Below, piece after piece: positions 43,861 to 51,712 of a DNA stretch of 64,000 bases. The stretch is taken from assembly GCA_020633415.1 (NCBI GenBank), contig JACKDQ010000010.1, positions 132,867-196,866 on the forward strand, given 5' to 3'. The DNA comes from Deltaproteobacteria bacterium (lineage in GTDB: Bacteria > Myxococcota_A > Polyangia > GCA-2747355). The translations under genes were made by a program, and so were the position numbers. The number at the start of each line of letters is the position of its first letter. Within the stretch, counting starts at the first letter, position 1. Under the pieces are notes generated by a model that was not told the DNA's origin, did no database searches, and saw only the letters and a list, made by a program, of their open reading frames with translations.

Positions 43861-44280
43861 ATGCAGAAAGTGGACGAGCAAACGATCGTAGCCGTGATGG
43901 AGCGTGTCTCCTCACAGATGAACGACGCGCAGTTCGTTACCGACCAAGTCAATCTGGTGCGCGACTGGCAGCCGCAAATCACCCAGTATGTGATCGGCTG
44001 TCGCGGTACGCTCTCCGCCGAAGCGCTGGTCTCCGTGTTGTTTCTGCTGTCGGTCGTCTATCAGGCGATCGTCGAGGCCGATGGCGGACGGAAGCGTCGT
44101 CAGGTCACCTATGCCGAGCTCGACGCGGCGGCCAACAGCGTGCCGAATCTTGAAGCGCTGGCCAAGACCGAGCCCGATCTGGCCAACTATATCTTCAGCA
44201 ACATCGAGCCCGACTACCCCGCCGATCTCTCAGCGGCCCTCGCTCATGCTGCCCGGGCCTTGCTCGACGGCGCGCGTTAG
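43861..44280 (+). CDS. Unknown protein, 139 residues
   Basis: A mostly helical, acidic cytosolic protein with no signal peptide and no motif I recognise. It contains GTLSAEALVSVLFLLSVVYQ, a hydrophobic helix. The start ATG at 43861 follows GATGGGATGAGCG, a weak site. It is on the same strand as the pseudo-hydrolase and is followed by a structured element in the convergent spacer. Confidence 0.65.
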   Translation: MQKVDEQTIVAVMERVSSQMNDAQFVTDQVNLVRDWQPQITQYVIGCRGTLSAEALVSVLFLLSVVYQAIVEADGGRKRRQVTYAELDAAANSVPNLEALAKTEPDLANYIFSNIEPDYPADLSAALAHAARALLDGAR

Positions 44281-44293
44281 ATTCGCTCGCTAT

Positions 44294-44413
44294 GGGGACC
44301 GAGCAGATGCTCCGTGCCTCGGGGACTCCAAGTGAGCGATAGTGGGCGGCCCCTTGCTGGCTTGCGCGGTCCCTGGCGAGCGTCTTGAGGCACAGCGTAT
44401 GCGCTCGGTCCCC
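44294..44413. repeat. Structured 120-base inverted-repeat element
   Basis: GGGGACCGAGC at 44294-44304 is exactly inverted at 44403-44413. Nine bases in from each end a second pair matches: GTGCCTC at 44314-44320 against GAGGCAC at 44387-44393. The equal nine-base internal loops suggest a long designed hairpin. It sits in a convergent junction and is bounded by GGGGAC, as are the palindrome at 20974 and the REP-like repeats. Probably a REP-like or miniature element; a terminator function is possible. Confidence 0.6.
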
Positions 44414-44447
44414 CAAAGAAGCGAGTCGAGTCTGAGCCGCGTTACCG

Positions 44448-45620
44448 CTACGTCAGATCGCAGAACGCCTTCTGCAACAGCTTGTCGTCGATCGCCGTGC
44501 TGACCAGCGCTTCAGCGATCCGCTGCGCGGCGTGGCCGTCGCCGTAAGGGTGTTGGAAGTCGCGCCAGCGCTCGGCGAACGCAGCTGAGGTCGCCTGCTC
44601 GATCGCCTCGACGATCGCTTGCCGATCGTCAGCGACGTCGATAATGCCCGCGTGTCGCAGCCGGCCCTGTTGGCGAATGCCGACGTTGACGACGGGCAGC
44701 CGAAATAGCCCCGCTTCGACGATTCCGCTCGACGAGTTTCCGACCATCGCCGCCGCGTAGTTCATTGCCGCAAAGTAGCGGCGGGTGCCCATGTTCTCGA
44801 CGAAGTGCCAAGCTGGGTTGGCCCTGCAGGCCACTTCGATCGCTTGGCGCGCGTCGCGTCCGGCGGTGTCGGCGTTGGGAGCGGTAAAGATCACCGGCAG
44901 ATCCGCGTCGCTGAGCGCGCCGATCAGCGCTGTCAGCTGCTGGTCGAGCTGTGCGGTCGCGCGAGTCGTCGGATGAAACGTCGCCAGCAAAAAGCGCTCG
45001 GGTAAAGCAAAGCCAAGTTCGTTAGCGAGCTGCTCCCGGCTGATGATCGTCTCACGCGTCACGCAATCGACCGATAGCGCTCCGCAGTTGATCACGCGCT
45101 CGGCGGCCTCGCCCATTTGCCTAACCCGCTGGCCGTAGCTCGCTGTGCTGACGAAGTGCAGGTGCGCGAGCTTGGTCATTGCGTGGCGCAGCGCGTCGTC
45201 GAAGGCACCGATCGTCAGTTCACCGCCGTGGATGTGGCCAAGCGGCAGGTTGAACGGCAGCGCCGCCAATGCCGCGGCGAACATCTCGTAGCGATCGCCG
45301 AGCACGATTAGCCAATCGAGTTCGACCGCCGCCAACGCCTGAGCAAAGCCCGCAACCGCCTCACCGGTGGCGCAGGCGATGTCGAGCGCTCGGTCGCCGT
45401 TAAGCGCGATCGGCACCCGCGCGGCGATCGGTCGGCGATCAGCTTCGATCTGCTCGACAAACAGGCCGTCCTCGGCGCGCAAATGCATCCCCGCAACGAT
45501 TAGCTTCAGCTCAAGCTCGGGTCGCGCGTCGATCGCTTCGAGCAGCGGCCGATAGATGCCGTAGTCAGAGCGTGCAACGGTAACAACCCCGACTTGCCGC
45601 GGGCGGTCGCCTATCTTCAT
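44448..45620 (-). CDS. UDP-GlcNAc 2-epimerase, hydrolysing (NeuC-like)
   Basis: 390 residues. NeuC-type enzymes convert UDP-GlcNAc (or a UDP-diacetyl-bacillosamine analogue) to ManNAc-type sugars plus UDP for nonulosonic acid synthesis. The motifs VARSDYGIYRPLL, LGDRYEMFAAALAA, GHIHGGELTIGAFDDALRH and TFHPTTR match this family, and NSSSGIVEAGLF is the UDP-binding site. No neuB or neuA gene lies next to it, so the pathway must be completed elsewhere. Confidence 0.85.
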   Translation of the reverse strand: MKIGDRPRQVGVVTVARSDYGIYRPLLEAIDARPELELKLIVAGMHLRAEDGLFVEQIEADRRPIAARVPIALNGDRALDIACATGEAVAGFAQALAAVELDWLIVLGDRYEMFAAALAALPFNLPLGHIHGGELTIGAFDDALRHAMTKLAHLHFVSTASYGQRVRQMGEAAERVINCGALSVDCVTRETIISREQLANELGFALPERFLLATFHPTTRATAQLDQQLTALIGALSDADLPVIFTAPNADTAGRDARQAIEVACRANPAWHFVENMGTRRYFAAMNYAAAMVGNSSSGIVEAGLFRLPVVNVGIRQQGRLRHAGIIDVADDRQAIVEAIEQATSAAFAERWRDFQHPYGDGHAAQRIAEALVSTAIDDKLLQKAFCDLT

Positions 45621-45731
45621 CGGATTTCCATCGCTTATCTCGACTATAGCACTAGCGGGCTGCCGAAAGCCGCCTCGGCTGCTTTTCGCGCTGCCGCCGT
45701 GGTGTCACCGCGCTCGGCAAAAAGCCCGGAC

Positions 45732-47645
45732 ATGCCGTTTCAGACGCGCTACCTTAGGGCGATGGTTCAACCCCTCGCTGAGCTCGAAGCGCGTTTGGTC
45801 GCGGCACGTCAGGACCCGCAGGCGTCGATCGCACTGGTCGACGCCTTGCTCGGGCTGGCTTGGGCGTTGCGTTTCACCGATGCCGAGCGCGCCAATCGGC
45901 TAGCGGGCGAGGCGCGAACCCTATCGATCGCGGCGGACTACCACCGTGGCCGGGCCAGCGCTGCTCGCACGATGGCGATGACCATCCAAAACATGGATCA
46001 GCTGCGCAGCATCTTTGAGCTCGCTCAAGAAGCGCGCGAGTACTTCGACAAGGCCGACGATCCGGCCGGCCGAGCCGCTGCGCGCGACTTTTTGTCCACG
46101 CTGCATGAGCACGTCGGCGATCTCTCGGGTGGATTGAGTCTGGGGCTCGAAGCGTTGAGTATCGCCAAGGAGATCGACGACCCGGTGCGCCAAGGCTATG
46201 CGCTGAGCAGTGTCGGCGGCATTCTCGCGGCCTCGGGTCAATTGGAAAGCGCGGTCGAACACCTGCAGCAAGGGCTGGCGCTGTTCGAGCGGGTCGACGA
46301 CCAAATGGGCATCAGCACGCTCTGCTCTCGGCTGGCCAGCGTGCTCAAAGACGCTGAACGCTACGAGGAGGCCCGTCGATACGCCGAGCGTTGCCGTGAG
46401 ATTGCTGCTCGCTCGGCAGACGACTTCCTGCAGTGGAGTGCGCTGTCGGCGTTGGCGGAAATCGAGGACAAGCAAGGCAATCTTAAGCAGGCCGAGCGCA
46501 TCTATCGGGCGGCGCTCGAGGTTCGCTGGTCCAACGAGGCCGGGCGCAGCGTGATGGGAACGCGAACTCAGCTGGCCTTAGCGCGGTTACTGATCCGACG
46601 GGGCGCGCTAGACGAAGCCGAGACACAGCTCAACGATGCGCTGCCGCGCCTGCAGCGATTGGCCGTTTCGATCCTCAGCGAAGCAGGAATACACGACGCA
46701 TTGGCCGACCTCTACGAGCGCCAGGCGCGACCGGAAAAAGCACTTGAGCATCTGCGCCAAGCAGAGGCACTGCGTGAACGCATCGCGCGGCGCGACGCGA
46801 AGAACAAGCTCGAGCAGGTCGAAGTCCGTGCGGCGATGGAGTCCGCAAAAAAAGAGGCCGAGCTCCAGCGGCTGCGCTACAGCGAGTTGCATCGGATGCA
46901 ATCCAAGCTGGTCGAGGCCGAGAAGATGGCGCTGCTTGGCCAGCTCGCTGCAGGGATGGCCCACGAACTGAATTCGCCCCTCGGCGCGTTGCGCAGCAGT
47001 GCTGAGTTGGCGAGCCGGGCCGCGCGACGTCTACTCGAGCTGATCGACAGCCACGATTTGGGTGATGCGCAGACGGCAAAGCTCGCCGAGATGTTGCGCT
47101 CTTCGCAGCAGACCACCGATAGTGCGCTGACGCGCATCGCCGCCGTCGCGAAGAACCTCCAGCGTTTTAGTCAACTCGATCATCCAGCCTCTCGACGGTT
47201 TGATGTGTGTGATGGGTTGGCTGCTGCGCTCGATCTTGTCGCGCTTTCGATTCCCCAGACCGTCGAACTCAAGCGCGAACTAAAGCCCGTGCCGCTAATC
47301 GATGGTTGGCCGCGCGAATTGCATCACGCCTTTCTCACCGTGCTGCAAAATGCGATTCAGGCGATCGAGCGACAAGGCAGCGTGGTCGCCCTGACCGAGC
47401 TCGAGCAGGATCATGTGGTCGTGACGATTCGCGACAATGGTCGCGGCATGAGCGAAAGACAGGTCGCACAGCTGTTCGATGTCAGCCTGTCGGATGACCG
47501 ATCGCGCACCGAAATGCGTTTCGGTTTGGCCGCCGCCTACGCAACCGTCGACAAACACGGCGGCAGGATTGACGTTCAGAGCGCCCTCGGTGAGGGTACG
47601 ACGGTGCGATTCTTTCTGCCCGTGGCCGCCGCGAGCAGCGCGTAA
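45732..47645 (+). CDS. Soluble TPR-containing sensor histidine kinase
   Basis: About 637 residues with no membrane segment. Residues ~20-340 are TPR helices (for example GYALSSVGGILAASGQLESAVEHLQQG), then a coiled coil. The kinase core has the H-box GMAHELNSPLGAL (His codon at 46962-46964), N-box HHAFLTVLQNAIQAI, G1 IRDNGRGMS and a C-terminal GEGTTVRFFLP. It should sense a cytosolic partner through the TPRs. No response regulator is adjacent. The start is uncertain: ATG at 45732 or 45762; neither has a clear ribosome-binding site. Confidence 0.87.
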   Translation: MPFQTRYLRAMVQPLAELEARLVAARQDPQASIALVDALLGLAWALRFTDAERANRLAGEARTLSIAADYHRGRASAARTMAMTIQNMDQLRSIFELAQEAREYFDKADDPAGRAAARDFLSTLHEHVGDLSGGLSLGLEALSIAKEIDDPVRQGYALSSVGGILAASGQLESAVEHLQQGLALFERVDDQMGISTLCSRLASVLKDAERYEEARRYAERCREIAARSADDFLQWSALSALAEIEDKQGNLKQAERIYRAALEVRWSNEAGRSVMGTRTQLALARLLIRRGALDEAETQLNDALPRLQRLAVSILSEAGIHDALADLYERQARPEKALEHLRQAEALRERIARRDAKNKLEQVEVRAAMESAKKEAELQRLRYSELHRMQSKLVEAEKMALLGQLAAGMAHELNSPLGALRSSAELASRAARRLLELIDSHDLGDAQTAKLAEMLRSSQQTTDSALTRIAAVAKNLQRFSQLDHPASRRFDVCDGLAAALDLVALSIPQTVELKRELKPVPLIDGWPRELHHAFLTVLQNAIQAIERQGSVVALTELEQDHVVVTIRDNGRGMSERQVAQLFDVSLSDDRSRTEMRFGLAAAYATVDKHGGRIDVQSALGEGTTVRFFLPVAAASSA

Positions 47646-47718
47646 CCATACGATATCGTTAAGTACAGTGATAAAGCCGTTGCGGCGATCGCCAGCGCTG
47701 CCCTAAAAAGGCGCGGTG

Positions 47719-48576
47719 ATGGTTTGGTGGTCAAGGCAGGGGGCGCTGTTTTGCGTCGCGGTCGCTTGGCTTGGCCTCAGCGCTGCGCGTGCGGCGCCGG
47801 CTGAGCGAAGTGTCCGGCCGTGCCCGACCATCGAACAGTGGCGCGGTGCGCTCGGCGAAGTTGCCTTGCCTTCAGGTTGGCGTGTGGCGCTCGCGGGGCT
47901 GCCCGATGCGGCGCGCGTGCGTCTACTCGATCCCAAACAGCGCGTTGTTGTCGAACGGCGGTTTGCTGGTAGCGATTGTCAAGCACGCGCGCAGGCGGCG
48001 GCGATCGTCGTCGAGAACCAGTTTCTGCCGCTGATCTATCGCGTCACGCGCCGTCGGGCGATCGCCTGGGAACTCTCTGTCGCCGGTGGATTGGTCGGCC
48101 TGCCGGCAGCTCCGTTGATCGAGACCGTGTTCGCCGCTCGGTTGGCAGAACATTGGCTGCTCGCCGTGCATTTGGCGATCGCGCCGCGCCAGACGCTTTA
48201 CGGTGTGCGCGAGCGTGTCGACTTGCTGCGCTGGCAGTCGGCGCTCAGCGCGGGGTATCGCTGGAGCGCCGGACGCTGGTCGTTGGAAACCACGTTGCTC
48301 GCCGGACTGGAATGGCGTCGCGTCCACGGTCGCGAGTTGATCGATGCCGACGTGCGCTGGTTGGCCCGTCCGATGCTGCGACCGACCACGGGATTGTTGT
48401 TACGCCTAGGCCCGCGCTTTTTACTGAATCTGGCACTAGGGGCCAATATTTTCCCGCTGATCGACCGCTATCGGACCGTGGATGGTCAGCCGATCGTTGA
48501 GACGCCCTATGCGGAATTTGTTGCTCTTTTCGGTGGGATATATAGCTTTGGCCCGTCGTCTGGGGATTTGCAGTGA
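47719..48576 (+). CDS. Putative outer-membrane beta-barrel protein
   Basis: 285 residues with a signal peptide ending SAARAAP. Residues ~25-95 form a small N-terminal region (two cysteines). The rest reads as amphipathic beta strands (for example YRWSAGRWSLETTLLAGLEW, ending with FVALFGGIYSFG), suggesting a porin-like barrel. No family is recognised. Its stop overlaps the next gene, an ECF sigma factor, by four bases (GTGA), which implies a common role. Confidence 0.65.
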   Translation: MVWWSRQGALFCVAVAWLGLSAARAAPAERSVRPCPTIEQWRGALGEVALPSGWRVALAGLPDAARVRLLDPKQRVVVERRFAGSDCQARAQAAAIVVENQFLPLIYRVTRRRAIAWELSVAGGLVGLPAAPLIETVFAARLAEHWLLAVHLAIAPRQTLYGVRERVDLLRWQSALSAGYRWSAGRWSLETTLLAGLEWRRVHGRELIDADVRWLARPMLRPTTGLLLRLGPRFLLNLALGANIFPLIDRYRTVDGQPIVETPYAEFVALFGGIYSFGPSSGDLQ

Positions 48577-49181
48577 TCGATCGTCAAGGTTCGCGACACT
48601 TGTCGATCGTGATGAGCGAATCCGTCACTCGCCCAATGGGCGTCTGGTCCCGGCTGTCGGCCGCCGAGCGCGCCCAGGCTTGGGGTGCGCTTTACCAGGC
48701 CCATTTTGATGCGATCTATCGCTTGGTGATCAGTCTCGGCGTCGACGACGCCGATGTCGAAGAGATCGTTCAACGGGTGTTTGTTATCGCCGACCGGCGA
48801 TTAATGCGCGCGACGATCGACAGTCCGCGCGCCTGGCTACGTGGGATCGCGGTTCGTGTCGTTTGCCAATATCGCCGTTGGCACCGACTGCGTCGGGCCA
48901 AACGCTGGGTGGTCAAACAGACTACCCAGCCCGATCCGCTGGCGACGCCCGAGGACTTGGTCGCCGATAGCCAGCGCGTGATCGAGGTTCGTCGGGTGCT
49001 CGGCACGCTTTCGACCAAGCTGCGCGATGTCTTGGTGCTGGTCGACATCGAGGGCTGCAGCCTGAGCGATGCGGCGCAGCTTTTGGGTGTGCCGGTCAAC
49101 ACCGTGCGCTCTCGTCGACGTTTGGCGCGTGAAGCGTTCGTTCGAGCCTGGTCGCGCTCCGACGCGGGAGGTGCACTGTGA
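48573..49181 (+). CDS. ECF-type RNA polymerase sigma factor
   Basis: 202 residues. Region 2 is visible from AHFDAIYRLVISLGVDDADVEEIVQRVFV, and region 4 from VLGTLSTKLRDVLVLVDIEGCSLSDAAQLLGVPVNTVRSRRRLAREAF. It directs transcription of a small regulon, probably in response to an envelope cue. Overlaps by four bases with the barrel gene upstream and the anti-sigma-like gene downstream. A GTG at 48573 is taken as the start; the next ATG is at residue 14. Confidence 0.9.
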   Translation: MIDRQGSRHLSIVMSESVTRPMGVWSRLSAAERAQAWGALYQAHFDAIYRLVISLGVDDADVEEIVQRVFVIADRRLMRATIDSPRAWLRGIAVRVVCQYRRWHRLRRAKRWVVKQTTQPDPLATPEDLVADSQRVIEVRRVLGTLSTKLRDVLVLVDIEGCSLSDAAQLLGVPVNTVRSRRRLAREAFVRAWSRSDAGGAL

Positions 49182-50230
49182 CACAACGTCCGATCCCTCC
49201 AACCGATCTCGGTCAGCTGCTTGAGCCGCTGCGCGAGCTGCGCGCGTCCGATGCGATCAAGCAACGCGTGCGTCGTCAGGCACTCAAGCAGATTCGACGC
49301 CCGCGACGAAGCCTGCTGCGCTGGCTATTTGCACTGGTCCCGACGGTGGCCGTGGCGGGCACTTTGGTCGTTAGATCCCACAACGCCGAGCGCCGGAACG
49401 CCGTCCAAGCTAGCCAAGCCCGCAGCTTTTCACCGTCGTTCGTGCCCAGTGTGCAGCGGGTGCAGCCCAAGGCGCCAGCAGTAGCAGCAGGCGGACCCTT
49501 GGGCAAAGATGGTCCGACGGATCCCAGCAGGCCAGTTCGCAGCAGTGCAGCTGGCAATTCGGCGGGGCACAATCTGGTGGATCTGCACGCCGCCGATCGC
49601 CACATCGCCGACCGTCACATCGATGGCGCAGCGACGATTCGACGGCTGGCCGCTCGGCGAGCTGCTCGCGGTCGTCGGCATCTGCTGGGTTCGCCAGCCA
49701 CGCCGCGTGTTGACCGGTCGCCGCGCCCCACGGACGCCGTTGATTCAGCGGCGAAACCCGCCGCCCTGGCCCACGCTGCGGCGCGCGGGCCCAGCGCAAA
49801 GCCCGTTGTTACTGCGCCACCGGCTGACCCGTCGAAAGGTGCCGCTGCGCGCGATCGCCCCTTGGCTGCTCAAGCGGCGCCAGCAGCTGTCGATGCGCCT
49901 GTTTCACCGCCGCCGATCGCGCGCTCGGTCTCACGACTCACCCAGCAAGTCGCGGCCTACCGCCGAGCACGGGCGCTTCGCGGCGATGACGATCGCCGCG
50001 CCTTGCAGCTCTATCAGGCCTGGTTGGCGCGCTGGCCAAAGGGTGCTTTGGCTCACGAGACCCGCTTGCAGCTGATCGACACACTCTTGGCGCTCAAGGC
50101 TGAGCGCGCGTTGCTCTGCAGCGCGCTGAGCGATTTTGACCGCCACCATCCGCGTAGCCCACGAGCCGAAGATCTGCGTGCACTTGCCCAGCGTCTCGCC
50201 TGCCCAGTCGCCGCCGCGAAAAAAGAGTGA
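49178..50230 (+). CDS. Membrane-anchored putative anti-sigma factor with long periplasmic region
   Basis: 350 residues. A cytosolic N-terminal ~45 residues (LLEPLRELRASDAIKQRV) are followed by one membrane helix (LLRWLFALVPTVAVAGTLVV), then a low-complexity Ala/Pro/Arg-rich stretch of ~200 residues and a C-terminal helical segment resembling a TPR pair (ALQLYQAWLARWPKGALAHETR). Position after an ECF sigma with overlapping codons indicates it controls that sigma. No zinc-finger anti-sigma motif is present, so the mechanism is inferred from context. Confidence 0.7.
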   Translation: MTQRPIPPTDLGQLLEPLRELRASDAIKQRVRRQALKQIRRPRRSLLRWLFALVPTVAVAGTLVVRSHNAERRNAVQASQARSFSPSFVPSVQRVQPKAPAVAAGGPLGKDGPTDPSRPVRSSAAGNSAGHNLVDLHAADRHIADRHIDGAATIRRLAARRAARGRRHLLGSPATPRVDRSPRPTDAVDSAAKPAALAHAAARGPSAKPVVTAPPADPSKGAAARDRPLAAQAAPAAVDAPVSPPPIARSVSRLTQQVAAYRRARALRGDDDRRALQLYQAWLARWPKGALAHETRLQLIDTLLALKAERALLCSALSDFDRHHPRSPRAEDLRALAQRLACPVAAAKKE

Positions 50231-50273
50231 TCGCTTCGCCGCTCTCGCGCCACTTGGATCGCAGGAGGAACTC

Positions 50274-50930
50274 ATGCTTCTACAGACTCTATCGCGCGGC
50301 GCGCTGCTGATCGCAGCTGCAAGCCTTCTCACCTCTAGTGGATGTGGCACAGACGTCGGTCTCGGCAAGCGCGCCGATGCTGGCACCAAAGCCGACGGAA
50401 CCGTGGTCGCCGACGGCAGTCCGATTGTTTCCGACAGCCGGACGCTTCCTGACGCTTCCGCTCCTGCCGACCTGCTGATCGTCCGAGACATGAGCACGCC
50501 AGCCGATGGCTGCATTGGTGCCCCTCCCTGCAACTGGTGCGGCGGAACGCCGTTCACCGATTCGAAGGGTTGCATCGTCGGCTACTCTTGTCTCAACGGC
50601 CAAGACGCCTGCAAGACCCAGCCGTGTGGAACGGGTGGGTCGCTGGTTCCAAGTGGTTGCGGCAACGACGAGACGTGTATCGACAAGCTGTGTTGGAAGA
50701 AGCAGGGCAGTACGTTTCCCTGCGGCAACAATCAGTGCGCGGCTCAGCAGCAGTACTGTCACGAGGACCGCACAAACGGCGCGCCGACCCAGCAGAAGTG
50801 TGCGCCGATTCCCTCGGGCTGTCGCCATGCCGAGTGCGCTTGTCTGACCAAAGCGCTGGGCCTGACCTATCCGCCCTGTCGCTGCGGTGTAGACGCCTAC
50901 GGCAACATCTTCTTGACCTGTCTGAACTAG
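50274..50930 (+). CDS. Cys-rich lipoprotein of unknown function
   Basis: 218 residues. The signal peptide has lipobox TSSGC, followed by an Asp/Pro-rich spacer (about 25-75), then ~140 residues with about twenty cysteines in pairs (CNWC, CTKAL, CRCGVD). Starts at the ATG at 50274 preceded by GCAGGAGG; an upstream in-frame extension lies in the anti-sigma gene. It is 43 bases downstream of that gene and may belong to the same operon as the barrel-sigma-anti-sigma genes. Confidence 0.75.
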   Translation: MLLQTLSRGALLIAAASLLTSSGCGTDVGLGKRADAGTKADGTVVADGSPIVSDSRTLPDASAPADLLIVRDMSTPADGCIGAPPCNWCGGTPFTDSKGCIVGYSCLNGQDACKTQPCGTGGSLVPSGCGNDETCIDKLCWKKQGSTFPCGNNQCAAQQQYCHEDRTNGAPTQQKCAPIPSGCRHAECACLTKALGLTYPPCRCGVDAYGNIFLTCLN

Positions 50931-51031
50931 GATCGTGCCGCCGATCGGCGCGTGCAGCTCAGTAGCTTGCTCGCCGATCGTCTCGCGCAGCGGAGCGACT
51001 GTGCCCGCGTTGGCTGGGCGGGGTAAATGCC

Positions 51032-51700
51032 ATGCAAAAATCGTCCTCCGCAAATAGGCAACGCCGCGTACCGATACAGCGCCGTTCCAAAGAAACGCTC
51101 GAGGTGATCTATCAAGGTTGCCAGCGTGTCTTGGCGGCCTATGGCTTCTCGCGTGTGACCACACGCTTGATCGCGCAGGTCGCCGGTGTCGGTGTTGGCA
51201 CGCTCTACCGTTACTTCTCCGATCGCGAAGCGTTGTTCTCCGAGATGTACACCGAGCTGGCGCGCAGGCTCGTCGCCGACGTTATCCCATCGCCCGCACA
51301 GGCCCCCTGGCCGCTGTCTGTCGCCGAGTTCACCGAGCGAATCCTGCGGCGCTTCCTCTATCGCCTGCGTGAGAACCGGGTGACGGTCTTAGAGCTGGCC
51401 CGCAACCGGCACCGTTTCGAGACGCGCCGGCAACAGCGACGACGCGAGCTGCTATTTCAAAGTGCGATCGCCGCGTTGGTCGAGGAGCACCTCGATGTAG
51501 AGGATACGACGCTTTGCGCCTTCGTCACCCAGCACGCGGTTGAGGCTACGGTGATGGGTGCGCTGATCGATCATCCAGAGATGCTCGACGATGACCGCCT
51601 GATCGACGAAGTCACCCGCATGCTCGCTCCGTACTTGGCGTCGCGGTCACGTTCACCGACGGCGAGGCGAGGGGCTGCTCCGCGTTGGTCGGAGGGCTGA
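51032..51700 (+). CDS. TetR-family transcriptional regulator
   Basis: 222 residues. The N-terminal helix-turn-helix is typical of TetR: VLAAYGFSRVTTRLIAQVAGVGVGTLYRYFSDREAL. The ligand domain follows. A basic N-terminus (RRVPIQRRSKETL) precedes it. It converges with the PLP enzyme, with 12 bases between stops. Its targets are unknown; the flanking lipoprotein or decarboxylase genes are candidates. Confidence 0.87.
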   Translation: MQKSSSANRQRRVPIQRRSKETLEVIYQGCQRVLAAYGFSRVTTRLIAQVAGVGVGTLYRYFSDREALFSEMYTELARRLVADVIPSPAQAPWPLSVAEFTERILRRFLYRLRENRVTVLELARNRHRFETRRQQRRRELLFQSAIAALVEEHLDVEDTTLCAFVTQHAVEATVMGALIDHPEMLDDDRLIDEVTRMLAPYLASRSRSPTARRGAAPRWSEG

Positions 51701-51712
51701 GATCGTGCGCGC

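Noticed and set aside
44294..44413. tRNA or known riboswitch
   Set aside because: No cloverleaf or anticodon arm fits, and the site lies downstream of two converging genes, where a leader riboswitch would not act.
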